Below are positions 40,330-52,794 of a stretch of 64,000 nt of DNA, piece by piece. A program made the position numbers and the translations under genes. Within the stretch, counting starts at the first letter, position 1, and every line of letters begins with the position of its first letter. The DNA is taken from positions 57,573,722 to 57,637,721 of the forward strand of contig CM019214.1 in the NCBI GenBank assembly GCA_009741485.1, written 5' to 3'. The stretch comes from Malurus cyaneus samueli (taxonomy: Eukaryota > Chordata > Aves > Passeriformes > Maluridae). The notes under the pieces are model-generated. The model was not told the DNA's origin and did not search any database. It saw only the letters and a program-made list of their open reading frames with translations.

Positions 40330-41290
40330 TCCTTCAGTATTTAGAAATCCACAGAAAGTTCCTTTTTTAAAAATCCAGTCTTCTTAGTTTATTTGTCTTT
40401 TACAAAGAGTGTTGTCAAAAATTTTTGAAAATCGAGGCACAGTGTATCAACCAGATAAAGATCACCTTTGCCTGTTAACCTATCTATTTTTAAACTTTAA
40501 AAAGCTAGAAATCTTCTTTATAAAATTTATTTTTTATTCCCACTCTCTTTTATTGTATTTATTCATGTCTATGAATCCTATTCCATCAATCTACCTGCAA
40601 AGAATCACACACACAATTTCTTAATTTCTGCATCTTCCTCGCACCCCCTGCCAAGTTTTTGTAAGGATCCTTTAAAAAAAGAATTAAGATTTTAAAAACC
40701 ACTTTCTTCTCATATATGAAGCGGACTTTAGCATTGTGTAAGACTTATGATCAATAACAAGGTCATATATGAGTCATTTAGGACCCACTGTGACGTATAC
40801 CATCTCGTCTCGGCATTTGTTACTATTCATTTATCTATTTGGTCTAAAATCACTTCTATTGACACTTTAATTTAAGATAGTTCCCCCATACTTCTTTTGC
40901 AGAGAAAACAGAACACTGTGGGACCTTTTTAAACTCCTCAGAAGTGAGTATCCATGTGAAGAACCCATTTAATTTTCACCATGGCCTTCTCTTCTGTGTT
41001 CTCCTATACAACTCCTCATGTATCAGCTCTCAGACTCTCTGGCAGATATTCTGCTTCTGATGCTGGAAAAAAGGCATATATTAGTTCATGCCTTTCACAA
41101 AGCTTTTCTCTAAATCTTTTTTGGTCTTAGCTTGATTCTACATTATGTTTCAGAGTCTCATGATACTAAGATTTCTTACTCGGCAATAATTCTACTTTAT
41201 GAGGACTAAACTTTTAATTTAAAGCGTTCTTTATTTTGCTACTACCAATACCATAATTTGTTTATCACTGTGGACTTCAGAAAATTTTCA
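40330..41290 (-). mobile_element. Ancient CR1/L3-like LINE remnant, RT region (copy A)
   Basis: This is the copy A counterpart of 52795-53770. In order it has 'gttgtcaaaaatttttgaaaatcgaggcac', 'cttctattgacactttaattt', 'gaagaacccatttaattttcacc', 'ctctggcagatattctgcttctgatgctgg' and 'ctctaaatcttttttggtcttagc'. This order matches reverse-transcribing CR1/L3-type LINEs read on their minus strand. It is highly diverged and full of indels, so it is long dead. Both copies share it, so it predates the duplication. Confidence 0.6.
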
Positions 41291-41519
41291 TCAATATACT
41301 TAATACTTTTATCCTTTTAGATCCTCCTTTTAAGTTCTTTTTTTTTTTTTCTAGTAATCACTCATTTTTATAGAGGTGTATATATGTTTACATCATTTGT
41401 GTGTGTATGGTAATTTTTATCTATTTTTTATTCCTATATGGAAATAAATTTGGATGTACTTTATTAAGTATCACTGACATTCATGTAGGTAAATGTCAAT
41501 ATGTCCTTTATCTGTTTAG

Positions 41520-41790
41520 AAATTATCTAAAAAATAACTGTCCAAGTAGGCAATCATTACAGTATCTAACTTAATTTTTAAGAACATGTCCCAAAATTTT
41601 CTTTTTATCAATATTTATCGAAATAATTGAGTTTGTTATTTCTAATATTTCTGCCATTGTAATTGTCTCATCTCCCTTGGCATGTCCCAGTCAACACACC
41701 TGTGCTATTCAGATGATCAACAACGCAAGCTTCCTACAATATTCTTCCTACCTTTAGGCATGAAGTATTCAAATCAGAGGGAATGTTTTT
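41520..41790 (-). mobile_element. Ancient CR1/L3-like LINE remnant, endonuclease region (copy A)
   Basis: Blocks such as 'ctgtccaagtaggcaatcattacagtatctaa', 'gaacatgtcccaaaattttc' and 'attgtaattgtctcatctcccttggcatgtcccagtc' resemble the endonuclease portion of CR1/L3 LINEs on the minus strand. It lies to the right of the RT remnant, as expected for a minus-strand element. The match is weaker than for the RT part. Confidence 0.4.
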
Positions 41791-41813
41791 TGAATATGTT
41801 TTTGTTGCTACAG

Positions 41814-42205
41814 TATATTTGTTTATTGGTCTTGCTTGACTTTATCTACACCTATATCACTGAACAGCCTTGGGCCTCAAGGCAGGACATGCAGAGAAGG
41901 GTGTGACTACACTGCTTGGAGTTTGTCCCATTCACGAGAAAAATGAGTATGTTTACAACTTGGTCAAGGTCTCTCCTGATCCCCATGTTCTGGTCTTAAA
42001 ATGTAATTTATATTTTTGTGCATGTTTTTTCAGCTCAAAGTACCTAAGCTGGATAGTGTGAGGGCTGTGCTGCAATACATCAGAACGGAACACAACAGAG
42101 TGAGGGCGGACTTGTCACCAGAAAAAAAAAAGACAGCTGGTAGTTGACACAGCACTGAAGAGCATAAAAACTCTTTCAAGAACTTGGAGCAAGGAGGTTC
42201 CACGA
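41814..42205 (+). pseudogene. Disrupted copy A counterpart of the candidate two-exon coding piece
   Basis: This segment is collinear with 54283-54671. The first part keeps the reading TYITEQPWASRQDMQRR followed by GT at 41901. The second part (from 42034, preceded by a pyrimidine tract and AG) carries one extra A in an A run, loses a G twice, and loses a base at the putative donor ('cacga' for 'cacagg'). It is therefore 172 nt instead of 174 and frameshifted. These are homopolymer-type indels, so sequencing or consensus error explains the breaks as well as real decay does. Confidence 0.4.
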
Positions 42206-42949
42206 GTAAAAGCACCTTTGATATAACTTCAGGTACAATAAACCTGCCAGTACCTAATTTGTAACCTGATACTGCATTATCTCTCATAACATTTTCATGT
42301 CCTCATGGGGTGTTTTTGCCTCTTAATTCTAAACTTGAGAGAAAGAAAAACATTGACTGGGATCTAACTGTTATTTTAAATTTTTCGACTAAATACTATT
42401 TAATTTAATTGAGAGCTTTCACCCAATTCTTTCTCTATTCTATACTTTCTATTACAGGTCCCCCACAAATCACACTTCCTGCAAGATTAATACATTTTAC
42501 TGTAAAGAAATGAGGTATTTATAGGTAAGTAATGTCTTCTTTTTTTTACATAATTTTATTCAATATAATAGTATTGTGTCCTACCCCTACCGTGAATTTT
42601 ATTAGCATGTCAATTGTACAAGAGACCAGCAAACAGTAATATTTCGTGAGTCGTGTTCTGCAAGAGACTAAGGTTCGTGATTGGAAAAATGACATTTTTT
42701 CTTTTCAATGTAGCCATATTGGTTACAGGAAGATATCTTTTCAGTATAAGGTGATCTTTGCTATAACTAAGAATAGGATTGTTTCAAAAGAAAACTTCAG
42801 CTGCTTATTAACAATTGGAGTTTCTTCCAGAGACATGCGTAGCTACTTTATTGATATGCAAATGTAGCTACAAAATTTTCAGGTAACAGGAAGTGTTGAT
42901 TGTGACCTAGAAATTCTGAAATGGTTTTGTGGCTTGTTACCTGAGAAAC

Positions 42950-45900
42950 CATTTTCTGCCCAATTTTTTTTTTTTCTACAATTTAGAACATCCTAGTGAT
43001 ATTGGGAGACAGGGACCCCAATATCCATCACCGGCCTACGGCTTGTGCTCGCTTTCGAGGTTCATGGTCTTTGTAGAGTGGTGTGTATCTGGTGGAGTGC
43101 TAAGTCGGTGGACAATGGGTTCTTCTGAGCTGGCAGGTCCTTCGGTGCTCCAGGCTAAACAGCCCACTCCCTCACTCGTTGGCTGTCCTCCAGCACTTGT
43201 GTTCCAGACCTTCTACCAGCTCCACTGCCCTCTCTGGACCTTCTCAGCCCTTCCATTGTCTTTCTTGCACGTGATGGGGTCCAAAACTGCACACCACGAT
43301 TAAAGTGTGGCTCGCCATGTGCTGAGATACAGGTGGTGGGGAAAAGCACTGCCCTGCTCCTGCTGGCCACACTATTGCTGAGTACAGGCGGAGGCCGGAC
43401 TGGCCTTCGTGGCCACCTGGCCACTTAGCTGGATCCTTTCAGTGACGCTGTTGAGGCAGCAGCCTCAAGTAATTTTCTGGCGACACTTTCAAGCCACTCT
43501 GCCCCCAACCTGTTATGGCTGTGAGAAGGTTGTTATGACCCAAAGGGGTACAGGACTCCAACACGTAATCGACCCATCTTCACTATAGTTGAATCTCATA
43601 GGATTGGCCTTGCCGGTCCATTGATCAGCCTGGTCCAGTATCCTCGTTGTAGAGCTCTTGCGTACTGCCGAGTGGTCGTGAGTAGAATGCCTGTCCATAT
43701 CTCGTTATTCACGTCACACTTGCCATTATGGGTTTCCACCCAGTTCGCTAGGTTCACCTAATCAGCTACTGATGGATGTATCGCCATCAATATAAATTAA
43801 TTGACAGAGACGTGTGGGCCCAGTTACTGAAAGCCGCGAGGAACATTCACTTTGTGACTGTTTATCCTCCCACCCTGCGCAGTTATTGCTTAGTGTGTGT
43901 GATCACCATCATCCTTCTAATTTTGTCGCTTCATCTAGTGTGTGTGTGTTAGACTTTGTAATCCAGAGTTGAGAATAGCCTTATCTCGCGGTGCCGCAAG
44001 AATCTTCCCCAGTTCCCGTTGTAAATTGCCTGATGTGCTGCGATGCGTGTGGTGTTGAGGTGTGGGTCTCGAATAAGCTAAGGACCCTCGCGTCTGGTAT
44101 ATCTCGGTTCACTCTCTGTGCTGATGTGGTTGGTTGTTTCTCTTGAGTGGGCGGTTCCTTTCGGAATCATTGGTTTTTCACATGTGTAGTGTTTTTTTTT
44201 TTTCTATGTAGGGATGTGGCTCAGTTTTATTCTGGATCTATCCTTGTGTATGTGGTTGCTTGCAATGGTGTCTTTTGTTCTCCTGTGTTTTTTCCTTGGT
44301 GGATGTTTCTGTTATACAATGTATAAGCGTCATCTTTTTTTTTCTTGTGTTTGGTGAATCAAGTTTCTTCTTGGTAGTTTTCTGTGATGTTTTTTTGTTT
44401 TTTTTTTTTTTTGCTGTGGTGGTAGATGTTCCTATGGGTTATTGTTGCATCAATGTTGGTGGGTGATCCAGCTGCGGGAACGCCTGTTCTCAAAAGATGG
44501 GGCTTGTCGAGGATTTTCACATGTTCCCTATTGCCCCGGAGTAGCAGGGTAGAAGGGAAATTTACGCAGCTGTTGATAGTTGGGGATAGGTTATGTTTTT
44601 AGTTGAAGGAAAAAGATTCCTATGCTGGTGAGGCGGACGCCGGTTGCAAGAGACATCTGACTATGCGTATCCTTCTTAGGAAAACGCCTAATTCAGCGGG
44701 GAGAGGAGAGCGGGAAGTACGTCAGCTGGGAGCAGACGCCCGAGCGATAAAGAATTGTCGCCTTTTTAGCTTCCGATACAGCACATCCATTGAGATAGTA
44801 GTTAATTAGCGGACCTCGCTTAACAGTTTACCCCTGTGCTTATCACCTGGCTGTTTGGAGAGGTTTTGTTGGGGGTTTATATTATGTGTGGCTAGCGACT
44901 TTTAACGCAGAATGAATCGTTTCAGAAGTTCGGTGTTGTCTCTGGCGAGTGAATTTGGCCTGCATGCTTGGATTGGATTTTAGTGGAAAAGCATATATAT
45001 GCGAGATCACGCATTGGTCCTTTAGTATGCTTTTCCTTAGGTGAACCACCTTTCGCTTTCTCTGTTTGTCCTTGTTTCAGGAGCGCTTTGTTCTCCTACT
45101 GATTATACGAGTGTATTTTGAACCAAGTACATTGGGCGTATATTTGTATAGGGTATTAATTATTGGTTGGGGAATAATATTTAATATTAAGTATAATTGC
45201 GAGGATGGGGCTGGGATTGATTACGAGTGGCCGAGGTAGTAGTGGGTCGAGTGTTGGGATCTTGCTAGATATGGGAGAAAGCAGAGTGACAATTATGCAA
45301 GAAGAAAAAGGCAGGGTATGTTGGATTGGGTGTATGAGACCTGTTGGTGAGGTCATGTAGTGTAATCACTGCGTGAGGGATGGAAAATGAAATGAGCCAT
45401 GATTGCTATTGCTTAATGGGCATTATTCACATTAGATATTCTTAGTGCGAATGGTGGAAGTTCTAGCAGGCTAATTATAGACAATAGTGGGTGCAGATCT
45501 GCTGAGCCAAGGATTGATAACTGGGCAGGATGTGGGATGGGATCATTGAGAAAGGCGGACTCTGGGAAGGCCAGGTGCAATTGGGCCTGGCGACTCACTT
45601 GGGGATGGAGATTTGGATACTTCTGCACGCGGTGGTTTGCCTCAGTTTACTGCTGAGCTGGGGTGGTGTACTTAAAGAGCACATTCACTCCGTGTATGAT
45701 TTGAGAGATGTGAAGCGTGTCGCTTTCTTTTTGGTATTCTACTGCTTGCCTTGGCGCGCTGTGACTTATACGTATGATGTTGCGTTTTTCCTAGCCGCGC
45801 TCCCTGGCGTGCGGTTCTCCGTATTGTGTCCGTGCTTACTTGAAGGAATTTCTGTGCGATGATGTTGGGAGGACAGATGTAGGAAGTGGGCCGTGTCATG

Positions 45901-47071
45901 GTCATTGGCTCATTTTTATGAGGTAGTGGTGGGGAAATTGTGTGTGCTGACAGGCCGTATTATCTGTGGCTGTGAGACCTAGAACAGTAAGAATTGTAAT
46001 AGAAAATTTAATGACTAAGGGGGAATAATAAAACTTGGGGAAGTATATAGAGTCGGCGAATGGATGATTAGATCTACTTTGAGAAGAAACTGGATGGCAC
46101 ACATATATGGCAGACAAAGCGAACACAAATGATGGTTACGAGCCGGATCAAGTTGTGGGTAATTGTTTGGAGCTGACGATTGGCGGAGTGCTGCTGCTAG
46201 CAGACTTTATTAGTAAGTGCTGGTCGGCTGGGTTTGTGATGGATGTGTTTTGTTATTTTGCTTGTTTTGTGTAACCCGTACCTCAGTCGTAAGCGAACAC
46301 AATGTGACTTTCATACAGTTTTTTCTCCTATCGAACACGGAGATCCTGCTCTGACTTCTCTTGTGTAGATTCTGGCATATGAAAAGTTCCACTAACTCTT
46401 TTTACTTTTCATTAGCTCTCAAATTTCCGTCATTGCATTATTCTTTTGTGCTACGCTTTTTCCTCTGCAGTGCTTTTTGGCTTGGTAACATTAACAATCT
46501 CTTTAGAATTTTAGTATCTTTCCTTTTCCCACAAATTCCCCATTGGTGTGTCAGAGATGTTTTATCCTAGTACATACAGTTTCTTTCTTGTCTCTCTTAA
46601 CATATAGTTCCTTGGCCGTTTGACTTTGTCGTGGTTTGTGTTTGGCAGGCCAAACACTCGCTACTAGGCTTAATGCAGCTCCATCATCAGTTTCTCTCAA
46701 TTTTGTTAAAAGATACTTTTTGTATGTCTCATGAGATTAGTCATCAGTATCAGCGGTGTGTACCTCTTAGTTGAATTCAATCTTTCCTGATTTGAGACCC
46801 ATTCCGTTTTCATGGTGATTGCGGTTTTGTTTTTTTCTTTTGCCTAGAAATTAGAGTAGCTGCTATTTGGATATTATTATGTTTTAGGTTCTGTTTATCT
46901 AGCAACTTATCATCCTTCTTGATCTCGATTTCCATGGGATTGTATCTGGGTCCCCTTATTATGTAGAATCCTCTAGGCGGTCATCCATCCTAACAGTCTC
47001 TAATTCAAGAGGATATAAATCTGTTCCCGTTTGTTTTCTCTACTGACCCAGTATTTCCTTGACAGGAGAAA
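42950..47071. other. Highly degraded, GT/CpG-rich tail of copy A
   Basis: From about 42.95 kb the sequence still follows copy B (55.4-57.5 kb) through scattered 10-25 bp matches. Between them it is filled with insertions and substitutions rich in GT and CpG. Anchors 43461 and 46502 span 3,041 bp, against 1,681 bp between the partners at 55837 and 57518. No gene is supported. Frames at 44260-44466, 45530-45862 and nearby are produced by this noise. From about 46.57 to 47.07 kb I cannot align it convincingly to anything else in the window. Confidence 0.65.
42990..44000 (-). mobile_element. CR1 LINE fragment, minus strand, copy A (corrupted)
   Basis: This is the copy A counterpart of the CR1 at 55441-56350. 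Recognisable blocks include 'ttctgagctggcaggtcc', 'ctccaggctaaacagccc', 'agcacttgtgttccaga', 'ccaaaactgcacac', 'gcagcctcaagtaattttctgg', 'aagccactctgcccccaacctg' and 'gttgaatctcataggattggcc'. All reading frames are destroyed by indels that are absent from copy B. Confidence 0.8.
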
Positions 47072-48257
47072 GACAGATGAGCATTACTCAGGGTTTATTA
47101 GGAAGTTAACATGTTTTATAGCTGCTACAAATGCAGAAACCAGACATGTCATAAAATTAATGAAAATTAAAGGATTTATTGTCAGCTTGCAAATTCTAGG
47201 CCTCATTTTCTTAAAATATATATGAAATAATGAAATTTGCAGACTGCGTGTCTGTGTGCGTGTCAAAATGGGTGTGCAGTCAGCTAAAAAAAATCAGTAG
47301 TCAAAAGCCTCTGTTAATTCTTAACCAGGAAGAAAGCATAATAACAAAAGAAAGGGAGTAATTATAGCTGTGCATGTGTGTGCATATGTTTAGAGCACAG
47401 AAATACATCCAAGCATTCAAATCAATAATCTTTTTTCTTCAGTAATAACTCAGTGTACAATCAAAGAACAGATTAGAAGACTGGTTACTTCCCTGTCCTA
47501 CATTCTGCCTGAGAAGCCAAAAGAATAACCTAAGTCTATAACATGTAAAGACAAATTGGATGGTCTTGCTTACCTATGTTTTTCATCAGAAAATTGACAA
47601 AGAAAATACAAAAAACAGGCTACATGCAGTTTCTTAGTGAAGAAAGTGAAATTATGCAAATAATTCATTAGCCACTGCTACATTTCTCTAGAAATAAACA
47701 TTAGAGACAAAAAGAATATCTAGATTTCAGACTTCTTTTACTTAATCGTATTTGAACAGAAAGTGAATAAATGCACAAATTCATAATGCTTGAAGAATGT
47801 GTAAGTTGGATAAATGAAGTGGGGCGTACAGTACACATTAATTTATTAATGCTTCAGGTTTTTCTTGATGTCCTTCAGGCACATTATCAGCTGACTTAAG
47901 GATGATCAGATTTATCCTCATCTGCTCTTATTTTTTTTCCCTACAGATGAAATAATAAATAAATGAACAAAAACCTGTGTAGTGCTGTTTTTCTTAATGC
48001 ATTTGGCATTGGCAGGACACTAATCTGGGAAAACTCTTAAGCTGTCAACATCACAGAATGGGAGATACAACTAATTTATTCCATATATCTCTTATTTTTA
48101 TCCAGCAAGACCTGAAATGTTTTCAGGGTTTTAGGATAAATTTAAGATCTTACTACTCCTTTATGTTTGAGTTTCAAAAAAAATTATAAGAAAAACTAAA
48201 TTACTAAGTTGGTTAAAACTGCACGTGAAATCAAATCAAAGTCCTGTCATACAAGTT

Positions 48258-48280
48258 AAAAAAAAAAAAAAAAAAAAAAA
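48258..48280 (+). repeat. A23 homopolymer (copy B)
   Basis: The counterpart of the A18 run at 36031-36048, five bases longer. Confidence 0.85.
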
Positions 48281-49999
48281 CAAAAGAAAAAGAAAATTTA
48301 GACCTCAGATTGCCTGTGGTGCTTCTGATTTTTAAGCTCTACCAAATATTTATGTCTACAGAAAACTTGATATATCTCCTAGAAAGAATAAGAAATGAAC
48401 TTTAAATGTTTTAAGAAAGATTTCTTGTTCATAGGCAGATGGAGGCACTCAGAGAGCAGTGAAGCGTCACCACTGACGTGAGCACAGGAATAAACAGAGA
48501 GACAGACTAAAAGAGGCTGAAGACATGGGCATATCCCAATGGGAGAGCTATGACACATGTACTGTAAACAAAAAAAACTGTTCTTGGTCCAGCCTGATTT
48601 TCCTGCAAGCAGCTTAAAGGGACCACTTTCTAGTGCCTTTTACTGATGCGCTATTTATGACTGGGAAGTTTTCTATTCTCACAGACTTTTCCTGGGCCCT
48701 GTGATTGTCTGTCTATAATCTTCTCCCTCCTCTGCCCTGAATTCTATCTAAAAGTGAAATTTTAGTAATTAATTCATCACACATGCAGTTCAGCTTGTTG
48801 GCTACAACTAGATTCATGCAGCATGTTCGTAGGGCAATACTAAATGCCTCATGTCGGTAGACTTTCTGGCCAAATGTTATTTTGTGCCTCTATTTTGTGC
48901 ATTAGTGGTCTGTTATACTGTGTGAAATCACCTTTTGCTAGGCATTCAGCGTAGGTAATTCTGAGAAATGTAATTTAATTGCGACACTTATAAGATGATA
49001 TCTAGGATTTACAGCCTAGTCCTATCTTTATAACCTTCTGAAACCTGCTCCTGAAGCTGAGTAGCTCAATTTTCATTTGCAAATTTATATGGCTTTCTGA
49101 CACCTGCTGCTCAATAACTGGTGCCATAAGCAATTCATTCTTAATTTGTGTAACTAAAGCAGTGATTTCTAGATCCTTAGTTTAAAGTTCTGTTTTGTCA
49201 AAACAACATTGTGTTCTTTTTTGAAGAGCCTAAAAATGGCAATAATCATGTTAATATGAAAAAACTGCTATGCATTTATTCTGGTATTCTGGTCCTTGAA
49301 GGAGTGAAATCTCCATGAAATATACAATTCAAGTATTTTCAAATTTTTTATGTGGTCTAAAATAGATAATGCTTTAAATTATTTTCTTTATCAAAGATGT
49401 GGTTGTAAAAATCCAGTTTGTCACTACTTCTCTCAAATAGAATAAATATTTTTCTGAAGTTCTTATTCTGCTGCAACTGTATCTTTGGTACACAATTAAT
49501 TTTATTCTTCCTAATATACATGTAACTTCAAATTTCTGTATATGCTTGCCCTCAAATTAAAATTACTAATTTCAAAAGTAAAAAAATGAAAAGTTTTATC
49601 AAAACAAAACTCATATACCCTAGAAATATGAACACATGTGATTGTACTTATGTATACTAAAAAACTTAAATCAAGGTACATAGCTTTACTGTATGACTCA
49701 AATTAATATCAATGATTGTTGTAGAAAGGGAAAACCAAATTCTAGTATCAGCAGCCGTTTGTCATGGCTCAATCAACATTCTGTAAGCTCTAACACATTT
49801 TTTTAGATGCACAAATACAATGCCAGGCATGTACTTGCTGATTTTAACTCTTTAGTTTGGGTTCATGACCAGAAGTGATGTCTAAGCTATCAAGGACTTG
49901 AATTACACAGAATCTGAAGATCAATACTATGTTCTCCAACTATTTGTTCATTTCTGGCAGAAATTAATAGGAAATTCATGGTACTGAAAGAGGCCTGAC

Positions 50000-50115
50000 C
50001 TTTTTTTTGGGGGTTTTTTTTGGGGGTTTTTTTTTGTGTTTTTTTTGTTTGTTTTTTTGTTTGTTTGTTTTGTTTTGTTTTGTTTTGCTTTGTTTTTTGT
50101 TTTTTTGTTTTTGGT
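50000..50115 (+). repeat. T-rich, G-interrupted low-complexity tract (copy B)
   Basis: It starts with T8, G5, T8, G5, T9 and then passes into (tttg)n- and (ttttg)n-like repeats. It is collinear with 37690-37790 in copy A but with a different repeat pattern. Confidence 0.85.
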
Positions 50116-51132
50116 CTGGTCCTCACAAGACAGTGTGCTGTTAAACCATGTATCTACTGAACCATCTGAGGTCTGTCTTCATGCTAGTCCCAACCATTCA
50201 CTAGTGGGAATACTGCATATTGCGCACTTGTGGGATTTTTAGGGATGTTCTGGCGTAGAACAACACTGGTGATTGAAGTAAGAGCTACTAATGTCTTCCA
50301 GCTGGACTTATGCTAACTATTTGACTGTGTCCTGTATTCCTGAAATGTTCAAAGACAGACTGGATGTTCGAGAGATTTTAGCCTGATAGACATTTTAATA
50401 CTCCTTGATGTGTTTTGGAAGATCCTTCCCAGTATTTTCTGTGCTGTGATCTTTTAAATTTCATGCAAAGCCATCAGCTTCACTGATGTAAATGAAAATA
50501 TGACACTCAAATAAGTGTAAATCAATTGGAAATGACTGATGACAAATGGCAGAGTAAGAAAGGCAAATTGAAAAAGCAAGGATTTTCCCATTCAGGAAAA
50601 GCTTACATCACATAAACAGAAGCTGCAGATATTGCAGCAAGAAAATATGAGTAACTCAGAACCTACTCACCATTTCAATGTTTGGGAATTGGGTACACAA
50701 GTTTCACAGGAAGGTTTGTGTACTGTTTATGTCTGTGGAAAGTCATAATGCCTCTTGAAGGGTTGAAGTATTCCCCTTGACTATAACTCCTGAAAGAATG
50801 AAAAGACTTCTTCCAACACATGAAAATCAAGCACAAGCCAAGTGAGCCCCATGGCTTGAACTCCCCAGTTCCTGTTTCAGGTTGTCTTATTTCCAGGGAC
50901 CAAAAGCTGCTTGAGATTTCCAGTCTTTGGATACCAGCACAAACTGTTGCAGTCGAAAAATTCACTGGAAGTCTTTCAGTACTGATTAAATTCTCTCAGA
51001 CGAAAATAATTTCCTTCTGAAAAATATTAACATTCTATCATCAACTGATATTCCATAGCCCACATTTGTACCTTTTTTTCTGAGGACATTCTTCTCTAGT
51101 AACCTCAGAATTTTTGTTTTGTTTTGTTTTTT

Positions 51133-51142
51133 NNNNNNNNNN
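51133..51142. other. Assembly gap, 10 N
   Basis: Ten N within the (ttttg)n/poly(T) tract of copy B. The matching site in copy A (about 38776-38799) is resolved and holds a T run followed by 'gtttatacaagaatg', so roughly 20-30 bases are probably missing here. Confidence 0.99.
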
Positions 51143-52794
51143 CTTGGAAATGAGCTGGATGACAAAGAGTTCAGGTTTTCCTCAACTCATTTATTTCCAT
51201 AAAGGAAAACAAAACAAAATGAAACAAAACAAAGACTCTTCATCTTATTCAAAAGCATGATAAATTTCATCCCATTGGATGTACTAATTTCTGCCTATTT
51301 GACATTATTTGTTGTGTTATTTGCATTTATCTTCTAATTCTGCTTAGGTTGCCTACAGCAACTAAAGCCTCAAAAGATGTTTCATCAAGCAAGAAAATTA
51401 AGGCGAGTAATTGTTTCTAAAATATTTCTGTTTAATTCTAGCTAAAACCTGATGTTTTTCCTAGATCACGGGCCTAAGAAGTAGCAGTAATTGGGTTAGT
51501 GCTGAGCAGTATTTGTAGGCATGAAGAGTAAGCTGTCTTATCCACAGTTATTCTATACCTCCAGGGCAGAAGAATGGTTTATCTGGGTTGTGTGTGGTTT
51601 CATAATGACTATTGAATAATTTCTTAGGTTCTTCATATGTGTAGAAATTACTCTGTGAAACTTACAAGAAATCATCATATGTTTGTATTTACATTTATGC
51701 TTATATTTGTGTTTATAATTATATAATTTGCATTTACATTGGCATTAAAAATCATATTAATTTTTAGATCTATATTTTTATATATTTACATATGTTCTGA
51801 AGTCAAAATCAAAAGCTTTGCTGTAGAAAAAGTTTATGCCTCTAGCAAGAAACTTTGGTCAGGTCTGTACATAGTTTAAACCACGACAACACCAAAGAAT
51901 GATACTTTTTCAGTATAATACACTGCCTGAGCAGTAGGCAATTGAAAGAATGAATATTTTTTCCCCAATGCATTGAAAGAATAAATATTTTTAGCATTCT
52001 GGTGTCACAAGAATAGCAGACTGAAGAAGATTGCCTTTTGATCAGAGATCCAAACCCATTCTTATCTCCCTTTCTGTAAGATAGACAGTAGTGCTGGCTA
52101 CTTAAGATAATAATAAAATGCTTAAAAATTTAATAAAAAAGAGCAAACACTGAGTAACATAGCTTGTGTGGTTTAGGGGAATTTCTAATCTAGAACTTGT
52201 ATCTCACCGTGTTTATCAGCCCTTGAAAGGTATCCGTTTATTTTTCAGAATTTTTTTTTGAGCTCACTTAACTTTTCACATCCTATCAATGCTGTGACAG
52301 TGAGTTCCAAAATTTAGTCATACATTAAATAAAAAAATATATTCCTTTTTTGTTTTAAGTCCGTTAGTGTACAATTTCACCTAATAGCCTTGATAATAAT
52401 TTAATTATGTAAAAGAGTGTCTTGTTCTGTTTTTCTTCTCAAATATTTCTCAGGCGTTTGTATTTGGTTGGTTGGTTGGTTTGGGGTGATTTATCAGTGA
52501 ACACTGAACTGAAATTTTCATAGGTGTATCTAGAGCAGCTGTAAATATATTTTCTGGGTTAAAAATGCCTGGTTTAGAGACTTTCAGTTTGTAGACAGTG
52601 AGAATTTTTGTTTATCTTTTTTCTATGTGCACAGCTTTTCATGTGTTGCCTCTTCCTTTTTATCACCCAGTTACTTGTGCAAGTAACTTCTGCAACCTCT
52701 CACAAATAGTGGGATTTTCATTGTTAAAATCAATAATTTTCACCTGCCTTTTCGCAGCCTCTTATATTCATTAACCCCCTCTTCCTTCAGGTAT

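Larger units (their letters stand above)
34863..47071 (+). repeat. Tandem duplication, copy A (left unit, about 12.2 kb)
   Basis: Copy A begins at the 'gacagatgagcattactc' block, which recurs at 47072. Matching anchors continue in the same order and orientation: poly(A) 36031/48258, 'cttggaaatgagctgg' 38800/51143, 'gtcaaaaatttttg' 40414/52870, the candidate coding piece 42034/54498, 'agctactttattgatatgc' 42841/55291, the CR1 block 43461/55837, 'attcctatgctgg' about 44616/56516, and 'tttagaattttag' 46502/57518. The offset drifts from 12,209 to 12,464 by 42 kb, then falls to about 11,016. Copies therefore differ by many small indels before 42.9 kb, and copy A is greatly expanded after 43 kb. 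Similarity becomes unclear after about 46.5 kb. Confidence 0.9.

Noticed and set aside
45530..45862. 110-codon frame with hydrophobic segments
   Set aside because: It lies entirely in the corrupted tail of copy A, and the corresponding copy B sequence has no such frame.
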